NCBI RefSeq assembly: GCF_000383615.1
Contig: NZ_KB911607.1
Coordinates: 1 to 64,000 of the forward strand
Source of the DNA: Streptomyces canus 299MFChir4.1
GTDB taxonomy: Bacteria; Actinomycetota; Actinomycetes; Streptomycetales; Streptomycetaceae
DNA: 64,000 bases
Direction: 5' to 3'
Part shown: one piece after another, positions 26,401 to 35,200 of the stretch
How positions within the stretch are numbered: the first letter of the stretch is position 1
How the letters are laid out: every line of letters begins with the position of its first letter
The notes under the pieces: generated by a model
Told to the model about the DNA's origin: nothing
The model's input: only the letters and a program-made list of their open reading frames with translations
Databases searched by the model: none
Program-made: the position numbers and the translations under genes

Positions 26401-28227
26401 ATGACCGTCGGTACCGTCACGCCGGACATAGCCTCCTGGCCGCCGCTGGACGACGACAAGCGGGGTCCGGGACAGCAGTTGCTCGACTGGGCCGCCGACG
26501 GCGACGGGCCGCGGCTGTGTCTGGTGCGGGGCGCGGAGGGCAGCGGCAAGAGCGCCCTGCTCGCCTGGCTCCTGGCCGGGACCGTCGGCCGGCCGGGCCT
26601 CACCGTCCATGCCACCGTGCCCTCCGAGGGGCTGACAACCGAGACCTTCGCCTGGGAGTTGGGGCGCCAGCTCGGCTACGGCCCCCTTTCCCCCGACCGT
26701 CTGCTCGACCAAGTCGGCGCGGACGAGCGGCCCTTGCTGCTGCTCGTGCCAGATCTGCACCGGGCCGGGGCGGGCCCCGCCGATCTGCCGTCGGCGGCTC
26801 CGGAGACCCTGGTCGCCGAGCTGCTGGAGCCGTTGCTGACCGTCCCCCACCTGCGCGCGGCCGTTGAGGTCGGGACGTCGGGGTTGCTGGCCACACACGG
26901 CGACGTCGAGGTCGTCGAGGTCGTCGAGGCCGTGGGCCGGGGGGAAGGCGGCAGCCAAGGCACCGCACAGGCCTCGTACGCCGAGCTCGTCGCCGCCGTC
27001 CCGCGCACGGCCGACGGCCGCCCCGACTGGTCCCGGGCTCCTGACGCGGTGCGCCGCCGCATCCTCGACACCGCGCTGCGCACCGACGACCAAGGAGCCG
27101 CCGTACGCGGCCTGTTGGCGGACCCCGGATTCCTGGTGCACGGCTCGGCCACCGCGCTCACGGCCGCCCTCGCCGACCCGCGCATCCCCGCGCCCGGGCG
27201 GCTGCGCGAGGTGTGGAGGCGTGCCGCGCCGGAACTGACGGCGTATCACACCGACAGCGCCGAACGCGCCGCCCTGCTGCACGCCGCAGCGGTCGACACG
27301 GACCCGGACCTCACGGAGTACCTGCGGCCGCTCGCCGGGCAGCACTGGTGGTCGACGGTGTGGGCGCGGCGGGCCCTCCCCGTGAGCGCGTTGGCCCTGG
27401 TGCCGGGCGGCGAGGAGAGAAAGCTGCTGGCCTCGGATCCGACGGGGCGGCTGCGGACGTACGACGTGGGGAGCGGGGCGCCCGACGAGGGCGCGTCCGG
27501 CCTCGGCACGGTCGGCGCGAGCGCGTCCGACGGAACCGCGTCGGCGATCGTCCGCCCGGCCTCCGTACGCCCGCGCTCCATAGCCCCCCGTGACGCCCGG
27601 TCGGCGCTGCTGCTCGACCGGTCCGACGCGCTGCTGCCGCTCGTGACCGAGGACGACCCGACCGCCGCGTTCGCGCTCGAGCGCATCGCCGAGCACCACG
27701 GTTCGGCCGCGCTCGCCGAGGAGGAGTCGCTGGTCACCGCGCTCGGCAGCGGCGGCACTCAGAGGCCGTACGCGGTCGTCGGCGACCGGGGCGGCACGGT
27801 CCACGTGTGGTCCCTGGGCGAGTACCAGGACGTCCCGCACTCCTGCCGCGTGCACCAGCAGCCGGTCACGGCCGTCACCTGCGTCGACACCGCCGACGGG
27901 CTGACGCTCACCTTCAGTGCCGGGGCGGACGGCTCGGTACGGCTGTGGGAGACCTCGGCCGAGCCGATGCCGGTGCCGGTGCAGCAGCGCCACTACCGGG
28001 CCACCGCGCTCGCCTCGGCGGACACTTCCGCCGGTCCGGTGCTCGCCGTGGCCTGGAGCGACGGCGAGGTGCATCTGTGGCACGTCTTCTCGGGCAGGGT
28101 GCGGGTGCTGCCCTGGCTGCGGGGCTGCGACGGCCTCGCGCTCACCCCCGAGGGTCTGCTGGTCATCGCCGGCTCCGAGGGCCTGTCTGCCGTACGGCTG
28201 CGGCTGGATGTGCTCTGGGAGCGGTGA
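26401..28227 (+). CDS. P-loop ATPase fused to WD40-type beta-propeller
   Basis: 608 residues. N-terminal Walker A GAEGSGKS at about residues 45-52, with a Walker B-like LLLLVPDLH segment near 120, so a STAND-like NTPase module. The C-terminal ~250 residues hold WD-like units (VHVWSLGEY; GADGSVRLWETS; SDGEVHLWHVFSG). It follows the immunity array closely and on the same strand. I chose the second ATG, since GAGGGG abuts the first one (26389). STAND-propeller proteins often sense or signal; its role in the toxin cassette is unknown. Confidence 0.8.
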   Translation: MTVGTVTPDIASWPPLDDDKRGPGQQLLDWAADGDGPRLCLVRGAEGSGKSALLAWLLAGTVGRPGLTVHATVPSEGLTTETFAWELGRQLGYGPLSPDRLLDQVGADERPLLLLVPDLHRAGAGPADLPSAAPETLVAELLEPLLTVPHLRAAVEVGTSGLLATHGDVEVVEVVEAVGRGEGGSQGTAQASYAELVAAVPRTADGRPDWSRAPDAVRRRILDTALRTDDQGAAVRGLLADPGFLVHGSATALTAALADPRIPAPGRLREVWRRAAPELTAYHTDSAERAALLHAAAVDTDPDLTEYLRPLAGQHWWSTVWARRALPVSALALVPGGEERKLLASDPTGRLRTYDVGSGAPDEGASGLGTVGASASDGTASAIVRPASVRPRSIAPRDARSALLLDRSDALLPLVTEDDPTAAFALERIAEHHGSAALAEEESLVTALGSGGTQRPYAVVGDRGGTVHVWSLGEYQDVPHSCRVHQQPVTAVTCVDTADGLTLTFSAGADGSVRLWETSAEPMPVPVQQRHYRATALASADTSAGPVLAVAWSDGEVHLWHVFSGRVRVLPWLRGCDGLALTPEGLLVIAGSEGLSAVRLRLDVLWER

Positions 28228-28394
28228 GGTGCGGCCGGCGCCTTCTCCCTGTTCCAGTCCGGTGCGTCAGTCACGCAGCCGCCCGGCCGGAGCCTGCGTG
28301 GCGGCGCGACGACCACGCCACACCACCCCCATCGGCCTGCGCCGGACCGAAACCGACGAGCTTGTAGGCTGTCATGAGCATTTCGGGGGAGCTG

Positions 28395-28416
28395 CTGATC
28401 ACTTGACTGTGATCAG
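28395..28416. promoter_or_regulatory. Operator-like palindrome CTGATCAC-N6-GTGATCAG
   Basis: Perfect 8-base arms in the 272-base gap before the metalloprotease gene. A TTGACT -35-like box occupies its spacer (28403-28408), so a bound repressor would cover the promoter. Confidence 0.6.
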
Positions 28417-28421
28417 TTGAG

Positions 28422-28451
28422 CGTCGTGTTCCATTTCGTCGTGTTCCATTT
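28422..28451. repeat. Perfect 15-bp tandem repeat
   Basis: Two abutting copies of CGTCGTGTTCCATTT, six bases after the palindrome and 49 before the start codon of the metalloprotease gene. Confidence 0.8.
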
Positions 28452-28499
28452 CTCTGTGGACTCCCGCGCATCATCGAGACTCATGGGGAGAGGGAGTTC

Positions 28500-30143
28500 A
28501 TGTCGTACCCTCCGCCGCCCGGAGGACCGGGCGGCGCGTATCCGCAGGGGCAGGGAGGGTGGACACCACCCCCACCTCCTCCACAGCAGCCGCAGCCGCA
28601 GCCGCAGCCAGGTGGCGTGCCCTATCCGCCCCAGGCCAGGCCGGGGCCGGGGCCGAGCCACTACGGCTATCCACCGCAACCGCCCACCACGGCGCCCGGT
28701 TGGCACACGGCACCCCACCCGCCGTATCCGCAGCAGCATCACCCCGGCGGAGGCGGCGGCGGCGGTGGCCAGGGTGGCGGTGACCGGGACAGCGGAAGCG
28801 GCCTGAAGAAGGTCGTCATCGGTGTCGTAGTCCTCGCCGTGCTCGCCGTACTCGGCATAGGTGGCCTCGCCGCCTACCAGGCCCTCGGGGACGACGCGTT
28901 GCCCACCGCGGCCGGCGGTGCACAAGGCGAGCAACTGCTCAGCCCGCACGACATCGAGGAGCTGCTCGACGGCCGTAGCCAGGCGTTGAAGAGCGGTGAC
29001 GAGGACACGTATCTCGCGCCCTTCGCCGGTGACGCCAAGGACACGCAGAAGAACCTCTTCGAGAACCTGCGCAAGATCCCCTTCGCCCAGGCCGAGTACT
29101 CCGTCCTCAAGACGACGGGCACAGGCACCGACGAGTACGGCGACGGAGCCACGGTCGCCCTCGACGTCGCCTTCGTCCACAAGATCCAGGACGTGGACGT
29201 CCGGCCGGTGTCCGAGTGGTACCGGTGGATCATCAAGCGGGAGTCGAAGGACGCCGAGCCGCGCATCACCAGGGTCGGTCCCGCCCCCGGCGCCTACGGC
29301 GCCAAGAGCTATGTGTTCTACCCGGCTCCCTGGGACCTCTACGAGGACATGCACGTCGTCAAGAAGGCCCACACGCTGACGATCTCGGACAAGAAGTACG
29401 CCGGCGACACCGACCGCTACGCGCCGTACATCGAGAAGGCGGCGAAGGACGACATCGAGCTGTGGAAGGCGAACGGTCCCGAGGGCACCGAGACACCCAC
29501 GGGATTCGTCACGGTCCTCGAACCCGGCCGCAAGACCTACTCCTCCCTGTACGGCTCGCAGTCCGTCGCGTGGGAGGCCGGCCAGAGCGTGGCGATGCCC
29601 ACCTTCGACGCCGGGTTCGGCGGTGACGAGAAGGACCTGCAATACGGCGGCGCCCGGGTCAAGATGGACATGTCCGGCAGCCGCTTCACCAACGCGGCGT
29701 ACTGGCCGAAGCTCGTCCAGGAGATCTCCCACCACGAGTTCGCGCACGCCATCGTGCAGCCGCTGGAGGCCGCCTCCGGGGGTTTCGCCGCCGACTCCTC
29801 CACGCGCTGGTGGGTCGTGGAGGGTTTCGCCGACTACGTGGCCTTCCGCTTCGACAGCGAACTCGGCGCGTGGACCGTCCGCAACGACGTCACCGGCAAG
29901 GACTTCAGCGGCGAGCTGCCCACTGATCCCGGGGCCGGGGACGAGGTCTCCACGAACTACACGGTCAGTTACCTGGCCATCCGGTTCATGGCCGAGAAGA
30001 ACGGCGAGGCCGCGGCTCTTCGGTTCGTCACCGACCAGTACCGCCACCCGGGGCAGCTCGACCGGCAATTGCGCACGGCCACGGGCATGGGCGAGAACGA
30101 CTTCCAGGCCGCCTGGGCGAGTTACGTGAGGAGCCACAGCTGA
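28500..30143 (+). CDS. Membrane-anchored HEXXH zinc metalloprotease-like protein
   Basis: 547 residues. A Pro/Gln/Gly-rich cytoplasmic N-terminus (1-100), one transmembrane helix at about 103-124, then a large extracytoplasmic domain. HEFAH at residues 412-416 and Glu441 in EGFADYV form the gluzincin zinc set, so it looks active. GGGAGAGGGAG ribosome site. Its stop overlaps the next ATG (TGATG), tying it to the propeller protein. Substrate unknown; position suggests surface processing connected with T7SS. Confidence 0.85.
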   Translation: MSYPPPPGGPGGAYPQGQGGWTPPPPPPQQPQPQPQPGGVPYPPQARPGPGPSHYGYPPQPPTTAPGWHTAPHPPYPQQHHPGGGGGGGGQGGGDRDSGSGLKKVVIGVVVLAVLAVLGIGGLAAYQALGDDALPTAAGGAQGEQLLSPHDIEELLDGRSQALKSGDEDTYLAPFAGDAKDTQKNLFENLRKIPFAQAEYSVLKTTGTGTDEYGDGATVALDVAFVHKIQDVDVRPVSEWYRWIIKRESKDAEPRITRVGPAPGAYGAKSYVFYPAPWDLYEDMHVVKKAHTLTISDKKYAGDTDRYAPYIEKAAKDDIELWKANGPEGTETPTGFVTVLEPGRKTYSSLYGSQSVAWEAGQSVAMPTFDAGFGGDEKDLQYGGARVKMDMSGSRFTNAAYWPKLVQEISHHEFAHAIVQPLEAASGGFAADSSTRWWVVEGFADYVAFRFDSELGAWTVRNDVTGKDFSGELPTDPGAGDEVSTNYTVSYLAIRFMAEKNGEAAALRFVTDQYRHPGQLDRQLRTATGMGENDFQAAWASYVRSHS

Positions 30144-31840
30144 TGAGCGCAGACGGCACGCAGGACCCGGCCGGCCCGTACGGCCGGCAGCCACCGCCGG
30201 TCCCCCCGCCGGGATATGGGTACGGGGGCCCGCAGCAGCCCCCGGCACCGCAGCAGCCCTCGGCACCGCCGCAGGGCCCGCCACCGCAAGGCCCGGCGCC
30301 GCAGAGTCCGCCACCGCAGCCGTACGGCTATGGGTACGGCGGCCCGCAGCAGGCGCCCCCGCCGGGGTACGGGACCCCGCAGGGCTACGGTCCACCCCAG
30401 CAGCAGGGCTACGGATTCCCGCAGCAGCCCCCGCAGGCGTACGGCTACCCCGGACCGGGCGGCCCCTTCGGACCTGTCGGACCCGGCGGACCTGCCGGCG
30501 CACCTCAGCCGGGAAGTACACGCGGGAAGCCGGTCGGGTTGATCGTGCTGCTCGTCGTGGCCGTGCTCGTGCTGGGCGGGGCCGGTTTCGGGGCCTGGTA
30601 CATGCTCGTCGGCTCGGCGAGCAACAACGTGCTGTGGAGCGTGGCCTCCCGGCAGCAGGGCGAGGACGTCGACGCGGTTCTCGGGGCGAAGACGCGGGGC
30701 ACCTGGTTCACCGACAAGGCGGTGGTCCAGACGCTGCCGAACGGTGTGAAGGCGTACGCCCTCGACACCGGCAAGCAGCTGTGGGCCACGGCGCTGCCCG
30801 GCGACAGCAGCGAGGCGTGCGTCGCGCCCGAGAACTCCTCCGGCGACATCGGGATCGTCGCCTACGGCGAGGGGAAGGCCTGCGACCACCTCGTGGCCTA
30901 CGACCTCGGCACCGGCAAGGAGCTCTGGGACAAGGACCTCAAGCCCGGTGGCACCACGTCGAAGGACGAGGTGTCGGTCGCCCGGGCCGGCGATGTGGTC
31001 GTCGTCCACGCGGCGAAGGTGACGCTGGCCCTCAAGGCGTCCGACGGCACGACGGCCTGGGACCCGAAGAAGTTCGCGACGGAGGACTGCCCCAGTGGTG
31101 AGTTCACCGGCGGCAAGGCCCTGATCCGAGTCCGCGGCTGCCATGTCAGCGACTTCGACGACCCCGACTGGGGCCAGAACTGGGACGAGGTCTCGCTGGT
31201 CGACCCGGCCACCGGGCAGGCCCGCTGGACCTACCACCACAAGGTTCCCAAGGACAGCTTCGGCGAGATCGAGGGCCGCGACGTCATCTCGACCTCTCCG
31301 GTCGTCCTGATCCGGCACGGCGACGACGGGGACGCCCTCTTCTCCCTCGACGACGAGACGGGCAAGGTGCGCAGCCAGTTCTCCCCCGCCACACCGTCCG
31401 AGTACGTCAGGAGCGACGACTCGCTGGGCGGCCCCTGGTCGGAGGCGGGCGTCTTCGGTGACACCTTCGTCATCGGGACGAGCGGCGCGAAGAGCAAGGA
31501 ACTGCTGGCGGCCTACGACCTCGACAGCGGCCGACAGCTGTGGAAGACCGACGCGGCCGAGTTCAGGTCCTTCTATCCGTTGCCCGCTGCCGGTGGCGAT
31601 CGGATCCTGGCCTACCGGACCGGCTACGGCGGCGACAAGGGTCCCGAACTGGTGGAGTTCGACGCGAAGGACGGTGCGATGAAGACCGTCGTCGAGTACC
31701 CGACGGACATCCGCAAGGGCATGTCGATATCGGCCCGCCCCTACTGGCACGAGAACCGCCTCTACGTCTCCGAACCGAACCCGTCCGTGAGTTATGGGGA
31801 GACTCCGTACACGCTGGTGGCTCTTCCGGTCACGGATTGA
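30143..31840 (+). CDS. Membrane protein with PQQ-like beta-propeller
   Basis: 565 residues. N-terminal ~130 residues are rich in Pro, Gln, Gly and Tyr with repeated YGYGGPQ units, then one transmembrane helix at ~132-155. The outer part has repeated blade motifs of the PQQ-like family (VKAYALDTGKQLWATAL; VAYDLGTGKELWDKDL; AAYDLDSGRQLWKT). It has the same topology as the upstream protease and is translated coupled to it. Likely a surface scaffold or substrate receptor; the partner is unknown. Confidence 0.87.
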   Translation: MSADGTQDPAGPYGRQPPPVPPPGYGYGGPQQPPAPQQPSAPPQGPPPQGPAPQSPPPQPYGYGYGGPQQAPPPGYGTPQGYGPPQQQGYGFPQQPPQAYGYPGPGGPFGPVGPGGPAGAPQPGSTRGKPVGLIVLLVVAVLVLGGAGFGAWYMLVGSASNNVLWSVASRQQGEDVDAVLGAKTRGTWFTDKAVVQTLPNGVKAYALDTGKQLWATALPGDSSEACVAPENSSGDIGIVAYGEGKACDHLVAYDLGTGKELWDKDLKPGGTTSKDEVSVARAGDVVVVHAAKVTLALKASDGTTAWDPKKFATEDCPSGEFTGGKALIRVRGCHVSDFDDPDWGQNWDEVSLVDPATGQARWTYHHKVPKDSFGEIEGRDVISTSPVVLIRHGDDGDALFSLDDETGKVRSQFSPATPSEYVRSDDSLGGPWSEAGVFGDTFVIGTSGAKSKELLAAYDLDSGRQLWKTDAAEFRSFYPLPAAGGDRILAYRTGYGGDKGPELVEFDAKDGAMKTVVEYPTDIRKGMSISARPYWHENRLYVSEPNPSVSYGETPYTLVALPVTD

Positions 31841-31859
31841 CCGGGGGGCCGCCGTCCAG

Positions 31860-31899
31860 GAGGCTCCCGTTCAACGGTAGGCGGGCGAACGGGAGCCTC
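31860..31899 (+). terminator. Terminator after the protease-propeller pair
   Basis: 13-bp perfect stem (31860-31872 with 31887-31899). Confidence 0.8.
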
Positions 31900-32048
31900 G
31901 AGCTGCGCGGGGCAGGTCCGCGCGGCGCCCCCCAGTCAGCCGCTAACAGGCAGCCCCACCAACCGGATCCGGCTCGGTCATTCGACGAGGACGACGGCCG
32001 GGACCGGCAGCGACGAGCGCCGAGTGTGCCTCCGGTGTCCTCGCTGGC

Positions 32049-33515
32049 TCATCCACCGGAGTTTTCTGGACTGGCTTCGTCGCCGTCACCGTGGTCCATC
32101 CTCGCCATTGCCTGCACGGTGAAGCCGACGAGCGGGGCCAGTACTCCCGCCACGGCCGTCCAGACCCGCCAAGCACCACAGTCCGGGACGAGCAGCAGGG
32201 CGGCGAGGCACCCCAGGGCCACCGCGAACCCCACGACCACCGGCGCGGACGCGGTCATGAGCCAACCAGAGCCGAGATCCAGGGCCCGGGTTCGCCGGTC
32301 GGGGTCCGGCCGGGCCGGTTCCATGACCCCCGCTTCCTCTACCTGCTCAACCACCTGGACCGGGACGGCGCCCGGTAGTTGCCAGCCATCGTCGCCCACC
32401 AGCTCGGCCAGGACGTCCCGGCCGCGGCTCTCCTGCGGGTGCCAGAGCAGCCAGCCCTGTGCGCCGCTCAGGACAGCCCCCGCGACCTCGCCGGCCATCT
32501 GGGAGTGGAAGGGAACCTGCCGGCCACGGCCCTCCAGCACCAGGCATCGCAGCGTGCGGGTGTTCTCCCGACGCTTCTTCTCGTCGGCCGCCTCCGGACT
32601 GCCGGGCGGGGGCGCGTCGATGTGCTTGCAGGATCCGGTGACGGAGACGCGCAGCGCCTTCCAGCCGGGGCCGACCGTGCGCTTGGGGCGACGCGGGCTC
32701 TCGTTCTTCCACCAGTAGCCGAGCGGACCGAGAGTCGCCAGCGCCCAAAAACCACCGATCGTCCAGGAGTCGCCGACCTGCACGGCCCGCCCGGCGAGTT
32801 GACGCTCGACCTCCCCACGCTGGTCGTCACCGATGGCACCCAGTTCGGGGTGTTCGGGGACGTGGGCCACGTAGAGGTCGCTGCCGACTTCCCGGCGGAA
32901 GTTCGTGGTCGCTTCGAACCTCACGGGCACACCCTCACCTGTCGACGAAGGCAGCAGTACGGTGAAGTCCGCCGTGGCATCTGCAGTCGTGTGAGCGCTG
33001 TCGGCAACCTCGTTCTCGATCTTCACGATGGCATGCTGCTCGATCACCGCACCGGTCTCGGCCAGTACCGCACTGGTGCCGGTCCCCCGCGTGTCGACGA
33101 CGGCGAGTGTCACCCAGAGAGCCAGCATCGCCGGAACGGCGACCATCACACCGGCGAGGCGGGCCGACATCCAGCGCGTGCCGCCAAGCAGCAACGGCAC
33201 GGCGCCCCCACCGCGGCCCGGGGTGGTCGAAGCGATCCGCACAGCCCATCGGTAGGTGTCAGCACGGGTCTGGCCGCCCGCACGCACCACCGCCACACCC
33301 AGGAGCACTAGGCAGGTGGCCAGCAGCACCAGCGAACACCACAGGACAGCCGCCCGCAGGTGCGTGGCTCCCAGGCAGAGCCACGCTGCTGTCAACGCCA
33401 CGAGGGCGAGCGGAGCAGCTGCGGCAACAAATCTCCCGCAGCGAAGGGAGAGACTCGTAGGGCTGACGTCGGCTGCACTGTTCGCGCCCTTGTCCAGGGT
33501 CCATTCACTGCTCAC
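32049..33515 (-). CDS. Large membrane protein, unknown function
   Basis: 488 residues. Transmembrane helices near 30-75 and 120-140, a long soluble middle with Thr/Val-rich beta segments (about 150-240), and two more helices near 425-465. The GTG start overlaps the stop of the preceding gene (GTGA), so it is coupled to the split T7SS substrate gene upstream. No domain recognised. Confidence 0.75.
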   Translation of the reverse strand: MSSEWTLDKGANSAADVSPTSLSLRCGRFVAAAAPLALVALTAAWLCLGATHLRAAVLWCSLVLLATCLVLLGVAVVRAGGQTRADTYRWAVRIASTTPGRGGGAVPLLLGGTRWMSARLAGVMVAVPAMLALWVTLAVVDTRGTGTSAVLAETGAVIEQHAIVKIENEVADSAHTTADATADFTVLLPSSTGEGVPVRFEATTNFRREVGSDLYVAHVPEHPELGAIGDDQRGEVERQLAGRAVQVGDSWTIGGFWALATLGPLGYWWKNESPRRPKRTVGPGWKALRVSVTGSCKHIDAPPPGSPEAADEKKRRENTRTLRCLVLEGRGRQVPFHSQMAGEVAGAVLSGAQGWLLWHPQESRGRDVLAELVGDDGWQLPGAVPVQVVEQVEEAGVMEPARPDPDRRTRALDLGSGWLMTASAPVVVGFAVALGCLAALLLVPDCGAWRVWTAVAGVLAPLVGFTVQAMARMDHGDGDEASPENSGG

Positions 33516-33829
33516 CCGAACGCTCCATACCTCTGCGGATCAGGCCGTCTCCGCAGGTCGCCGGCGTCCTCTCCCGCGTCCCTCTTTGCGTCAGCGACCG
33601 TGCCGGGCCTGTCCTTTCCCTCTTCGGCGTTGGGGTTGCCGTTGACCACCCCGTCGACGTCCTTGGAGATGTTGCCTCCTGCTCCCAGTCCGAAGCTGAT
33701 GGGAGCATTCATGGCCACGTCCCCTACGAGTTGGTGCGCCGAGGAGAGCGTTCGGCCGTCCACGGCTCGGTGGACGGCAACGCTCCCGGAGCCCCCCGTG
33801 AGTCCTCCGGCCACAGCTCCGAGGGCCAT
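33512..33829 (-). CDS. C-terminal part of a T7SS substrate separated by an amber codon
   Basis: 105 residues, Gly-rich at first (MALGAVAGGLTGGSGSVAVH) then acidic and basic. It is in the same frame as, and starts at the ATG immediately after, the TAG that ends the upstream gene. The Gly-zipper style of the end of one piece continues into the other, so the two are best read as one 375-residue protein broken by a CAG-to-TAG change. Reinitiation at TAGATG could still make this piece separately. Confidence 0.6.
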   Translation of the reverse strand: MALGAVAGGLTGGSGSVAVHRAVDGRTLSSAHQLVGDVAMNAPISFGLGAGGNISKDVDGVVNGNPNAEEGKDRPGTVADAKRDAGEDAGDLRRRPDPQRYGAFG

Positions 33830-34642
33830 CTAAGAGGCATCGAACCGGTCCCGACTGTGCAAATTGTTCAGGGTGTCGCCGACGACGGACGAGAGGGCCC
33901 CCACGGCCGCGCCGTCGGCGGCGTTCGCCCACACACCTCCACCCAGCCGCTGTGCCAACAAGCCGGCCCCGAACGTCCCGCCCAGCGCTCCCACCGCTCC
34001 GTTGACGGCGTTGTTGGTTAGCTCGGCGTCCTTGCCCATGGCCAGGTTGGTCGCGATCCCCGTGCCAGTCCCCGCACCCCACTGCACGCCCAGCTCGACG
34101 GCGAGCCGCAACGGCCCGCTGCCCCTCACCAGCCCTCGCATGTACCGGAACAAACGAGCGGCACTGCCAAGCAGCCGCCCCAACCTCGACGCGGCAGTCC
34201 CCGCCTGCGCAGCCAGCCGTACGGCATTGGCGGCCCCGGCCGCCGCCGAGAAACCAACCGTGACGAAGGAAAGCGCGACGGACGCAGCGATCGATACGCC
34301 GATCTCAAGGTAGATCTGATGAATCTCGTCATTGATCTCCTCGATATGGTCGGCAGCCTCCTCAAGCCCTCGCGCCGCCTGCTCGAAAAGGGGCACGGTC
34401 TCCTCGACCGCTCGTCCGACCTTCTCCCAATACTCATGGAAGGCCTGGGCCGACTCCCCCCGCCAATGCTCACCGAGAACGCCCCGCACCCTCCGGTCGA
34501 GCCCCCCGTACGCCTCCTCCAGCTCCTCCCCCATCGTGCGCCACCCCTTGGCCGCCGCACGCAGCACATCGGGACGGCCGCCGGGATTCACCACCTCGAT
34601 CCCGGCTTCGTAGACCTTCTCGGCGACGCTCTCCTCGCTCAA
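33830..34642 (-). CDS. T7SS substrate with WXG-like domain (N-terminal part of a split gene)
   Basis: 270 residues up to TAG. Long N-terminal helices with the EHWRGESAQAFHEYW motif (WXG at about 59-61), then a Gly/Ala-rich hydrophobic region (about 115-260) like membrane-inserting parts of LXG/WXG effectors. TTG start inside TTGA overlapping the preceding stop, with GGCAGGAG upstream. The open frame continues straight past the stop, so the gene is probably interrupted; see the next downstream entry. Confidence 0.7.
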   Translation of the reverse strand: MSEESVAEKVYEAGIEVVNPGGRPDVLRAAAKGWRTMGEELEEAYGGLDRRVRGVLGEHWRGESAQAFHEYWEKVGRAVEETVPLFEQAARGLEEAADHIEEINDEIHQIYLEIGVSIAASVALSFVTVGFSAAAGAANAVRLAAQAGTAASRLGRLLGSAARLFRYMRGLVRGSGPLRLAVELGVQWGAGTGTGIATNLAMGKDAELTNNAVNGAVGALGGTFGAGLLAQRLGGGVWANAADGAAVGALSSVVGDTLNNLHSRDRFDAS

Positions 34643-34962
34643 CTCCTGCCACCCTTGAACAGCTCGGCGAGAGCGTCGTCCGCCGCAGCGGAATTCCTCG
34701 CGTTGTGCTTGACGGCCCGGCTCAACCCGTCGAAGTGCCGAGCCAGGTTCCCCAACGATTCGACCATCCCCGCGGCCAACTCGACGTAGGCCGAGGTGAC
34801 CTCTTCGGACTCCGTCAGAACCCCGAACCCGTCATGGATCTGCTCCGCCCCCGTCGTCCCCTCAAATGCCCTGACCGCACTCGCCAGGTCATAGGCCCGC
34901 GTCTCGAACGCGCCGGCCAGTTTCGTCATTTCCTGCGGATCTAAGTAGAAGTCACCAGACAT
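34639..34962 (-). CDS. WXG100-like partner protein
   Basis: 107 residues, helical, no signal peptide; MSGDFYLDPQEMTKLAGAFE opening and conserved acidic/Leu spacing of ESX-secreted small proteins, but the WXG turn is not obvious. ATG with ACGGAG upstream; longer in-frame starts give an Arg-rich, implausible leader. It overlaps the split substrate by four bases and is the likely heterodimer partner. Confidence 0.75.
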   Translation of the reverse strand: MSGDFYLDPQEMTKLAGAFETRAYDLASAVRAFEGTTGAEQIHDGFGVLTESEEVTSAYVELAAGMVESLGNLARHFDGLSRAVKHNARNSAAADDALAELFKGGRS

Positions 34963-35200
34963 GCGCCACTCCGTACACCCATCCCTCGCGGCCTTTGACG
35001 TGCACTTCCGCAACCTCGCGCAGGCCGAAGAGTCACGTACCAGCACCCGATGGAGGGACGGCGTCAACTTGCGTGCTGGAATCGCCAGGTGATCAGCGTT
35101 GCGGCGTCTGCCCGGCCGAGCCCGATACTGGTCGCGCCCGTCCGGCACACCTCCACCGGATGCCACCCTCACCTCCGCCCGCGCCCGATGGACGGACCCG

